From contig JAJZRZ010000131.1 of the NCBI GenBank assembly GCA_021850085.1, positions 1 through 5,241 on the forward strand: a DNA stretch of 5,241 bases. Direction: 5' to 3'. The position numbers were made by a program, and so were the translations under genes. The notes beneath the pieces are model-generated. The model was not told where the DNA came from. It worked only from the letters and a program-made list of their open reading frames with translations, and ran no database searches. Source of the DNA: Actinomycetes bacterium (GTDB lineage: Bacteria > Actinomycetota > Coriobacteriia > Anaerosomatales > Anaerosomataceae). Below are positions 1-5,241 of the stretch, piece by piece. Each line of letters opens with the position of its first letter. The first letter of the stretch is position 1.

Positions 1-1122
1 CGATCTAGCTGACATGACAGCGGCTCCCTCGATCCTGAGTCCGCCGACCGGCTGAGCGAACCTGCCCGAGCGGGTCCAGACCTCAAGCGTGTCTCCCGGA
101 TCGAGCGCCCGCTCCAGCTCTATCCGCGAGAGACCGCCGCCCGTCCCAACGACACGCCCAACGAACACCCCCCGGTTATTGGGCCTCGTGTAGCTCATCA
201 GCTCGCGACCGCGCTGACCCGTGAGGTACGCATCGGTGAAGCCCCGGCTGAACGCCTCCTCAAGCATATCCCACTCGGCGGAGGTCACGGCATAGTCGCC
301 GGGGTCCGCGAGCGCGCGATCGAGCGCCGCACGGTAGACGCGGGTCACGATCGCCACATACTCAGGGGACTTCATCCGGCCTTCGATCTTCAGCGCTCCG
401 GCTCCCGCAGCGACAAGCTCGGCCAGGTGCGCGATGCCGGCCACGTCGCGCGCCGAGAGCAGGTACCGTCCAGGCGCCTCCACCGGGCCGCCTCCCGCTT
501 CGTCGAGCAAGTCGTAGGTGAGTCGGCACGGCTGCGCGCACAGTCCCCGGTTGGCCGAGCGCCTGCCGATGAGCGACGACATCAGGCATTGCCCCGAGTA
601 GCAGTGGCACAGCGCCCCGTGGACGAAGGTCTCCACCTCCACCCCCGTGCTCGCACATGCTCTGACAGCTTCGAGCGTGAGCTCGCGCGCGAGCGTCACC
701 CTGCTCACGCCCGCCGATGCGAGCGCCGCGACCCCGTCTGGGTTCATGGCGTCGATCTGCGTTGAGGCATGTATCCGTACATCAGGCATCGTCGATCTGA
801 TGGCGCGCAACAAGCCCAGGTCCTGGACGATCACCGCGTCCACGCCCCCGACCCATGCGGCGTCGATCATCTCAAGCGCGGCCTCCAGCTCCTCAGGCAG
901 GACCAGGACGTTGGCCGTGAGATACACGCGAACATCCCGCAGGTGGGCGAACCGCGTGACATCGGCCAGCGTCTCAAGGTCGAAGTTCGCCGCACCGCGT
1001 CGGGCGTTCAGGCCCGACAGGCCGAGGTAGACCGCGTCCGCGCCGTTGTTGACGGCGGCGACGAGGGCCTCGGGCCCGCCTGCAGGGGCCAGCAGTTCTA
1101 CGTATCGACGACCTTCGGGCAA
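1..1122 (-). CDS. Peptidase U32 family protein, probably RlhA/TrhP-like RNA hydroxylation Fe-S protein (3' end outside window)
   Basis: My own translation of the minus strand is open for 374 codons from a TTG at 1122 to the window edge, with no stop. The N-terminus reads RRYVELLAPAGGPEALVAAV, the usual U32 opening, and is followed by NGADAVYLG (about residues 26-34), IHASTQIDAMN (117-127) and the family signature FVHGALCHCYSGQCLMSS (166-183). ALKIEGRMKSPEY (243-255) and NNRGVFVGRV (315-324) follow. Cysteines C172, C179, C195 and C199 are spaced as in U32 proteins such as UbiU/UbiV, where such residues bind a [4Fe-4S] cluster. Characterised relatives hydroxylate 23S rRNA (RlhA) or tRNA U34 (TrhP) or take part in ubiquinone hydroxylation; true protease activity is poorly supported for most of the family. 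Continuation past NRG suggests a long form with a C-terminal beta-barrel or DUF3656-like part, but that end is not visible. The TTG start is preferred because of the GAAAGGA site just upstream and the family-typical N-terminus; no nearer in-frame start exists. It is transcribed divergently from the PBP gene. Family assignment is secure; the exact substrate is not. Confidence 0.93.
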   Translation of the reverse strand, partial: MPEGRRYVELLAPAGGPEALVAAVNNGADAVYLGLSGLNARRGAANFDLETLADVTRFAHLRDVRVYLTANVLVLPEELEAALEMIDAAWVGGVDAVIVQDLGLLRAIRSTMPDVRIHASTQIDAMNPDGVAALASAGVSRVTLARELTLEAVRACASTGVEVETFVHGALCHCYSGQCLMSSLIGRRSANRGLCAQPCRLTYDLLDEAGGGPVEAPGRYLLSARDVAGIAHLAELVAAGAGALKIEGRMKSPEYVAIVTRVYRAALDRALADPGDYAVTSAEWDMLEEAFSRGFTDAYLTGQRGRELMSYTRPNNRGVFVGRVVGTGGGLSRIELERALDPGDTLEVWTRSGRFAQPVGGLRIEGAAVMSARS

Positions 1123-1127
1123 CGATT

Positions 1128-1134
1128 TCCTTTC
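1128..1134 (-). promoter_or_regulatory. Ribosome binding site of the U32 gene
   Basis: The minus strand reads GAAAGGA, then five bases (AATCG), then TTG. This purine-rich Shine-Dalgarno match at good spacing is the main reason for choosing the uncommon TTG start at 1122. The next in-frame start-type codon upstream on that strand (TTG at 1221-1219) has no comparable site. Confidence 0.7.
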
Positions 1135-1238
1135 GGCGCCTGAGGAACGGGTGTACTGGCGGCAGGGTATACTATGGCTCCGATTGCACGTGTGCGGCCA
1201 TCGCCGCTCGATCACTGGCAATGATAGAACGTTGATGC

Positions 1239-1245
1239 GGAGGGG
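1239..1245 (+). promoter_or_regulatory. Ribosome binding site of the PBP gene
   Basis: GGAGGGG lies immediately upstream of the GTG at 1251, with seven bases between GGAGG and the start codon. An in-frame TGA at 1233-1235 sits just before it, so the GTG is the first possible start in the open frame. Together these make the start call firm. Confidence 0.85.
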
Positions 1246-1250
1246 ATCGC

Positions 1251-3464
1251 GTGTCCAGACGCACCAGACGCAGACGACACGGGCGCCTGCGCGTGATCGC
1301 ACTGCTTGCAGGCGCGCTCACCCTGACGCTCGCGCTCTCCCTCATCGTGTCCGGAGTCGGCGTCGCTGCGGGCGTCAGCATCGCGGGTAGCTGGCTCGAG
1401 GACCTGCCGAGCGTGGACGACCCCACGGCTTTCGTGGTGCCTCAGACGACCAAGGTCTACTCGGCCGACGGCGTGCTCCTTGCCAACCTTTTCCTTGAGA
1501 ACAGACAGGTCGTCAGCCTCGAGGAGATCTCCGACAATCTCCTGAACGCCGTCGTGGCCGTCGAAGACGAGCGCTTCTACCAGCATGAAGGCGTGGATGT
1601 CGTGGGACTCGTCCGGGCCGTGGTCACGAATCTGACCACCGGTCGCCGCGAAGGCGCCTCCACCCTCTCGCAGCAGTTCATCCGCAACACGATCCTCAAT
1701 GAGGAGCGCTTCGAGATCTCCTTGCGCCGCAAGGCTCGAGAGGCGTACCTCGCGATGCAGCTCGAGCAGAAGTACTCGAAAGAAGACATCCTTGAGATGT
1801 ACATCAACACCGTCTACTACGGCGAGGGTGCCTACGGCGCCGAGTCCGCTGCGCTCACCTACTTCAACAAGAACGCTGCCGAGCTGACCATCGCCGAGGC
1901 CGCGCTGCTCGCCGGCATCCCTCAGCGGCCCAGCGAACTGAACCCGTACGACAATCCTGACGGCGCGGTCGCTCGCCGACAGTGGGTCCTCTCGAAGATG
2001 TTCGAGCAAGGATACATCACCGTCGAGGAGTACGAGGCCGCTAAGGTGGAGGGTCTTGCGCTTCAGCGGTCGCCGGACCTCGACGAGCAGGGCATCTACT
2101 CGGCGCCGTACTTCGTGGCACACGTCAAGAAGCTCCTGCAGGACCAGTACGGGACCTCGCTGGTCTTCCAAGGCGGCCTCATCGTGCACACGACGCTGGA
2201 CACCAGCCTGCAGACGTATGCTGAGCAAGCCGTCCGGGGCATCCTCGACCGGCCCGACGACCCGGATTGCGCGCTGGTCGCCATAGAACCAGTCACCGGT
2301 CACATCAAGGCGCTCGTGGGCGGCCGCGACTGGAACACGAACAAGTTCAACTTTGCCACGCAGGCCAAACGGCAGCCAGGCTCGGCTTTCAAGATCTTCA
2401 CGCTGGTGGCCGCCCTCGAAGAGGGCATGCCACCCACACGCAAACTCGACTCCTCGGTCCCCGCGGTGATACCCACCGGCAGCAGTCGGCCATGGAAGGT
2501 GGCGAATGCCGAGGGGGGTGGCGGCAGGGGTTACATCACCCTCCAGCAGGCGACGGTGGGATCCGTGAACACTGCTTTCGCCCGGCTCATAGCTGAAATC
2601 GGCGCGGAGAAGGTCGCTTTGACCGCGCGGCGCATGGGAATCGATAGCGAGATCCAGCCCTTCCTGTCGATCACACTCGGCAGCCAAGAGGTGACGCCGC
2701 TCGAAATGGCCTCCGCGGTGGGCACGCTGGCGGCCGACGGCGAACACTACCCGCACATGGCCGTGACCAGGATCATCGACTCCAAGGGAGAGACGCTCTT
2801 TGAGTCCCAACCACAAGGCGAGCAGGTGATCACTCACAGCATCGCCTACGCGACGACGCAGGTCCTGAAGGGTGTGATCACCGGCGGGACCGCGACCAGG
2901 GCCAACATCGGCAGACCTGCCGCGGGCAAGACCGGCACCACCCAGGATTACCGCGACGCGTGGTTCGTGGGATACACACCGCAACTCGTGACCGCGGTGT
3001 GGATGGGCTACACACCCGAACGCCCCATGCGCAACCTCAGGGGCCGACGCGTCTTCGGTGGCACATTTCCCGCACCGATCTGGCACGCCTTCATGATCCG
3101 GGCACACGAGAACCTGCCGCGACTCGACTTCAACCCGGCACCCCAGCCGGCATACACATGGAAGAAGGACTGGGACGAGCCGAACGTTCCTGGGCTTGCT
3201 GGGATGACCCAGTCAGCGGCGATCGAGGCGCTCAGGAAGGCCGGTTTCAATAGCTACCAGATCTCCTCAGCCTACAGCGACAGCGTGCCCGCCGGATTGG
3301 TCATCGGGAGCGACCCCCCCACCGGGTCGCTCAGCAACCCCAGCACGACGGTGGTGACGATCATCGTCTCCAACGGCCCGAATCCTAACACCCCACCCCC
3401 ACCTGCGCCTCCACCTCCACCGCCGCCGCCACCTCCCTCCGGGGAGGAGAGTCCCACCCTCTAG
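1251..3464 (+). CDS. Class A (bifunctional) penicillin-binding protein, PBP1A/PonA family, with PASTA domain and polyproline tail
   Basis: A 737-residue bifunctional peptidoglycan synthase: it polymerises lipid II into glycan strands and cross-links stem peptides at the outer face of the membrane. Residues 1-14 are Arg-rich and cytoplasmic, followed by an uncleaved signal-anchor helix at about 15-46. The GT51 transglycosylase domain spans about 75-255, with EDERFYQHEGVD (105-116; E105 the likely catalytic Glu), GASTLSQQFIRN (135-146), and RKAREAYLAMQLEQKYSKED (160-179; E164 the likely second Glu). The transpeptidase domain spans about 340-615, with SAFK (nucleophile S378, K381), SVN (438-440) and KTGTT (560-564). 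All key residues are present, so it should be active and beta-lactam sensitive. One PASTA repeat follows at about 642-708, then a proline-rich tail with ten consecutive prolines (720-729) and a short acidic end. PASTA plus a Pro-rich C-terminus is common in Gram-positive and actinobacterial class A PBPs. The gene stands alone on its strand, diverges from the U32 gene and overlaps the glycosylase stop codon. Confidence 0.97.
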   Translation: MSRRTRRRRHGRLRVIALLAGALTLTLALSLIVSGVGVAAGVSIAGSWLEDLPSVDDPTAFVVPQTTKVYSADGVLLANLFLENRQVVSLEEISDNLLNAVVAVEDERFYQHEGVDVVGLVRAVVTNLTTGRREGASTLSQQFIRNTILNEERFEISLRRKAREAYLAMQLEQKYSKEDILEMYINTVYYGEGAYGAESAALTYFNKNAAELTIAEAALLAGIPQRPSELNPYDNPDGAVARRQWVLSKMFEQGYITVEEYEAAKVEGLALQRSPDLDEQGIYSAPYFVAHVKKLLQDQYGTSLVFQGGLIVHTTLDTSLQTYAEQAVRGILDRPDDPDCALVAIEPVTGHIKALVGGRDWNTNKFNFATQAKRQPGSAFKIFTLVAALEEGMPPTRKLDSSVPAVIPTGSSRPWKVANAEGGGGRGYITLQQATVGSVNTAFARLIAEIGAEKVALTARRMGIDSEIQPFLSITLGSQEVTPLEMASAVGTLAADGEHYPHMAVTRIIDSKGETLFESQPQGEQVITHSIAYATTQVLKGVITGGTATRANIGRPAAGKTGTTQDYRDAWFVGYTPQLVTAVWMGYTPERPMRNLRGRRVFGGTFPAPIWHAFMIRAHENLPRLDFNPAPQPAYTWKKDWDEPNVPGLAGMTQSAAIEALRKAGFNSYQISSAYSDSVPAGLVIGSDPPTGSLSNPSTTVVTIIVSNGPNPNTPPPPAPPPPPPPPPPSGEESPTL
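3391..3440 (+). repeat. C-rich low-complexity tract encoding the polyproline tail
   Basis: A run of CCA, CCC, CCT and CCG codons (including three consecutive CCG codons at 3420-3428) encodes four prolines, one Ala, then ten prolines at the C-terminal end of the PBP. The coding strand is C-rich and the complementary strand is a dense series of GG to GGGGG runs. Such tracts tend to vary in length between strains by slippage, and the G-rich strand could fold into a quadruplex; both are inferences. Confidence 0.7.
3432..3447 (+). other. GC-rich hairpin with UNCG-type tetraloop at the end of the PBP gene
   Basis: CCTCCC (3432-3437) pairs perfectly with GGGAGG (3442-3447) around a TCCG loop. In RNA this is c(UCCG)g, a member of the very stable UNCG tetraloop class. 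It lies inside the last codons of the PBP gene, about 15 nt before its stop, and no T-tract follows, so it is not a canonical intrinsic terminator. It may be a 3'-end stabilising structure or a by-product of Pro/Ser/Gly codons. Confidence 0.35.
3461..3464. other. Palindromic CTAG shared as the stop codon of two convergent genes
   Basis: The PBP gene ends with TAG at 3462-3464 on the plus strand. The glycosylase gene ends with TAG at 3463-3461 on the minus strand. The two genes therefore overlap tail to tail by four bases, and there is no spacer in which a conventional terminator for either could sit. Confidence 0.95.
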
Positions 3465-4096
3465 GAGCGCGGCGACTTCTGGCCTGTTCGCCCCTTCGAC
3501 ACGAACGGGTTACCGGAGATATAGAACCGCAGCTGCAGATCGTGTCCTCGGGCAAGCCCGATCCGCCCGCTGGCACTCACGTCTGCAGGCGGAGGCGCCT
3601 GTCCCTCCAGTACCACTATGCTCCCCGCAAGCTCCATCCCGTTGTGACTCATGTCGATGCCCAGCGCCTGCGCGAGCTTACCCGGCCCGTTCGTGACATC
3701 GACCCCGGTGCGGCCCCCCCGCCGCGCGACCATGACCTCGATGCCCTGGGTGGGCTCGATGGCCCTGATCAAAACGGCGCCCGCCGTCCCTTCGGCGCAA
3801 GTCACGAGATTCAGCATGTGGTGGTTGCCATAGGTGAAGTACACGTACGCGTGCCCCGGCGGGCCGTACATGACACGGTTCCTCGGCGTGATGCCTCTGG
3901 TCGCCGCGTGCGACCCGGGGTCGCCGACGCCGAGATACGCTTCGGTCTCGACGATGCGGCCCGCAGTCACATCCTGGCCGAACGATGTCACCAGAACCTT
4001 ACCGAGAAGTTCGCGCGCAACGGTCTCCGTCGTGCGTTCGAAGAAATCCGGAGGAAGGATCGGCCCAGGGCTGAACGGCACCGGTTGAGGAGACAT
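3461..4096 (-). CDS. mpg: DNA-3-methyladenine glycosylase, AAG/MPG family
   Basis: A 211-residue, full-length member of the alkyladenine DNA glycosylase family (Pfam Pur_DNA_glyco, COG2094), about the usual bacterial size. It removes alkylated or deaminated purines such as 3-methyladenine and hypoxanthine, leaving an abasic site; it is monofunctional and cytosolic. The core reads RIVETEAYLG (47-56), SHAATRGITPRNRVMYGPPG (62-81), YVYFTYGNHHMLN (84-96), LIRAIEP (109-115) and NGPGKLAQALG (136-146), ending with GRIGLA and LRFYISGNPFVS (189-200). By alignment to human AAG from memory, E52 is the water-activating Glu (E125), Y54 = Y127, H63 = H136, Y86 = Y159, Y89 = Y162 and N96 = N169, so the active site and base pocket look intact. 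The ATG at 4096 follows the PolX stop codon by one base, and no strong Shine-Dalgarno precedes it, so translation is probably coupled to polX in one operon. Confidence 0.96.
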   Translation of the reverse strand: MSPQPVPFSPGPILPPDFFERTTETVARELLGKVLVTSFGQDVTAGRIVETEAYLGVGDPGSHAATRGITPRNRVMYGPPGHAYVYFTYGNHHMLNLVTCAEGTAGAVLIRAIEPTQGIEVMVARRGGRTGVDVTNGPGKLAQALGIDMSHNGMELAGSIVVLEGQAPPPADVSASGRIGLARGHDLQLRFYISGNPFVSKGRTGQKSPRS

Positions 4097-4097
4097 G

Positions 4098-5241
4098 CTA
4101 GCGCCGGTTCCGCTTGAGGCGCGCGAGGAGGACGCCGAGCGGCTGGGCGTTCAGCACATCGGCTGGGCCGATCCACCCGCGGCGCGCGGTCGCCACGCCC
4201 CACTTGAGGAAGTTGAAGTGCGTCGCGTCGTGCGCATCCGTGTTGATGCAGACGCCAACACCCGCCTTTCGGGCGAGACGCAGGTGCACGTCGTTCAGGT
4301 CGAGCCGCTCGGGATGCGCGTTGAGCTCGAGGGCCGTCCCCGTCTCGGCCGCCTTGGCCACGACCGCCTCCATGTCCAGATCGAACGGCTCCCGCCTGCC
4401 GAGCAGACGCCCGGTGGGATGCCCGATGATGTCGACGTATGGGTTATCCATCGCCCGCAACAGCCGCTGCGTCGCCTTCTCGCGCGACTGGCCGAAGCCA
4501 TGGTGCAGTGAGGCTATGCAGTAGTCGAACCGTGCGAGCACGTCGTGCGGATAGTCGACGCCACCCTCGTCGTCTATGTTGAGCTCGATCGCCTTGAGCA
4601 GGACCGGGCCGTCGCCGAGGGCGTTGAGCGCGTCTATCTCGTTCCACTGTTGCTCGAGCTGCGAGAGGTCGAGACCACCCACCATGCGCAGGTCGTATGC
4701 GTGGTCGCTGCAGCCCAGGTACTCGTGACCGAGCTCAGCGGCACGTTGCCGGTTCTTCTCGAGCGACGACTTCCCGTCGGTCGCCGGTGTGTGGGAGTGC
4801 AGGTCGCCGCGGATGTCGCCCGCCGTCACGAGTTCGGGCACCTCGCCTCTCAGTGCCAGATCGATCTCCCCCGTGTTCTCGCGGATCTCCGGCGGTACGA
4901 GCGGCATGCCGAGGACGGCGTAGACCTCCTCCTCGGTGGTGCCGGCCACCCGGGTGCCGGTGACATCGAAGACGCCGTACTCGCTGATCTTGAGGCCGCG
5001 GGCCTTGGCGATCTCGCGCAGCCGCACGTTGTGCTCGACGGAGCCGGTGAAGTACTGCAACGCAGCCCCCCAGCTCTCCGGCGCCACGACGCGCACGTCC
5101 GCTTGGCGGCCCGACACGGTGAGCACACTCGTCTTCGTCTCCCCGCTGGCCACCACATCCGCGACCATCGGCAGCGAGCGCACCGCCTCCATCACTGCAG
5201 CTGGTTCCCGCGAGGCCACCAGCACGTCGACGTCACCCACG
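4098..5241 (-). CDS. polX: DNA polymerase X (PolX) with C-terminal PHP domain (5' end outside window)
   Basis: The frame is open to the window edge, so this is the C-terminal 380 residues or so of a protein that is usually about 570-580 long; roughly 190 residues (8-kDa and HhH region) are missing. Numbering from the first visible codon, GDVDVLV (2-8) carries two catalytic Asp (D3, D5) of the X-family nucleotidyltransferase. ADVRVV (47-52) gives the third (D48), and LQYFTGSVEHNVRLR (61-75) is the nucleotide-binding/thumb signature. After a linker comes a PHP phosphoesterase domain (about 144-365): DLHSH (H148, H150), SDH (D179, H180), IEL (E219), SLHH (H246), GHP (H274) and NTDAH (D335, H337), so all expected metal ligands are present. 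Bacterial PolX fills short gaps and, through PHP, has 3'-5' exonuclease and AP-endonuclease or 3'-end-cleaning activity in base excision repair. The GTG at 5240-5238 is almost certainly internal, since it falls just before the catalytic motif. The glycosylase gene follows after one base. Confidence 0.96.
   Translation of the reverse strand, partial: VGDVDVLVASREPAAVMEAVRSLPMVADVVASGETKTSVLTVSGRQADVRVVAPESWGAALQYFTGSVEHNVRLREIAKARGLKISEYGVFDVTGTRVAGTTEEEVYAVLGMPLVPPEIRENTGEIDLALRGEVPELVTAGDIRGDLHSHTPATDGKSSLEKNRQRAAELGHEYLGCSDHAYDLRMVGGLDLSQLEQQWNEIDALNALGDGPVLLKAIELNIDDEGGVDYPHDVLARFDYCIASLHHGFGQSREKATQRLLRAMDNPYVDIIGHPTGRLLGRREPFDLDMEAVVAKAAETGTALELNAHPERLDLNDVHLRLARKAGVGVCINTDAHDATHFNFLKWGVATARRGWIGPADVLNAQPLGVLLARLKRNRR

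Larger units (their letters stand above)
1123..1250. promoter_or_regulatory. Divergent intergenic region with candidate -10 element(s)
   Basis: This 128-bp gap between two divergent genes must hold both promoters or their proximal parts. The only clearly AT-rich patch is around 1167-1175. On the plus strand TATACT (1168-1173) matches the sigma-70 -10 consensus TATAAT at five of six positions, which would give the PBP mRNA a leader of about 70 nt. On the minus strand the same patch reads TAGTAT (1174-1169), a weaker -10 that would give a leader of about 40 nt for the U32 gene. No convincing TTGACA-like -35 box lies 16-18 bp upstream in either direction. TTGCAC at 1184-1189 resembles a -35 but has no good -10 at the right distance. 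The location is sound; the promoter elements are tentative. Confidence 0.4.

Noticed and set aside
427..1143. Several plus-strand open frames of 110-130 codons opposite the U32 gene
   Set aside because: Low-complexity, Arg/Ala/Pro-rich shadows of the real minus-strand gene, which shows continuous U32 homology across the whole stretch.
1144..1148. GGAAC resembling an ECF-sigma -35 element upstream of the PBP gene
   Set aside because: No matching GTC-type -10 at the expected 16-17 bp distance; a chance match in a short GC-rich gap.
1184..1200. TTGCACGTGTGC as an operator-like inverted repeat
   Set aside because: Only the central CACGTG is truly palindromic and the flanks do not pair; too short to claim as an operator.
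1212..3107. 631-codon open frame on the minus strand opposite the PBP gene
   Set aside because: It lies entirely antisense to a gene with clear GT51, transpeptidase and PASTA motifs. Its product is rich in His, Arg, Val and Gly with no recognisable domain, and long antisense frames are expected in GC-rich coding DNA with third-position G/C bias.
3507..3529. GGTT...AACC inverted repeat near the 3' end of the glycosylase gene as a terminator for the PBP transcript
   Set aside because: Only four pairing bases with a long loop and no T-tract; it is inside conserved glycosylase codons.
3542..4117. Plus-strand open frame of 191 codons opposite the glycosylase gene
   Set aside because: Antisense shadow of a complete, motif-rich glycosylase gene; no domain or ribosome binding site of its own.

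Overview
The window is a compact, GC-rich bacterial chromosomal segment with four protein-coding genes and almost no non-coding DNA. The only intergenic stretch is 1123-1250. The gene set, the GTG and TTG starts and the class A penicillin-binding protein with a PASTA domain suggest a high-GC Gram-positive bacterium. An anaerobic, deep-branching actinomycetote (Coriobacteriia/OPB41-like) is my best guess, because U32 enzymes with cysteine clusters and PolX are common there. This is inference from gene content, and the phylum cannot be fixed from the sequence.

Layout: a U32-family 'peptidase' (probably an RNA hydroxylase-type Fe-S protein) runs leftward from a TTG at 1122 and leaves the window at base 1 without a stop. 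A 128-bp divergent region with one AT-rich, promoter-like hexamer separates it from a rightward class A PBP (1251-3464). The PBP has a signal anchor, a GT51 transglycosylase, a transpeptidase, one PASTA repeat and a polyproline tail. It converges on, and overlaps at the stop codon with, a leftward 3-methyladenine DNA glycosylase (3461-4096). One base upstream of that gene ends a leftward PolX-family DNA polymerase (4098-5241, N-terminus outside the window).

The PBP builds and cross-links peptidoglycan at the outer face of the membrane. The polX-mpg pair forms a coherent base-excision-repair unit: the glycosylase removes alkylated bases and PolX can process and fill the resulting gap. The U32 protein is probably involved in RNA modification and has no evident link to the others.

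I see no CRISPR array, RNA gene, insertion sequence, phage gene or clearly new system. The most notable points are the tightly coupled repair pair, a palindromic CTAG that serves as stop codon for two convergent genes, a possible bidirectional promoter, and a C-rich polyproline-coding tract ending in a UNCG-type hairpin.
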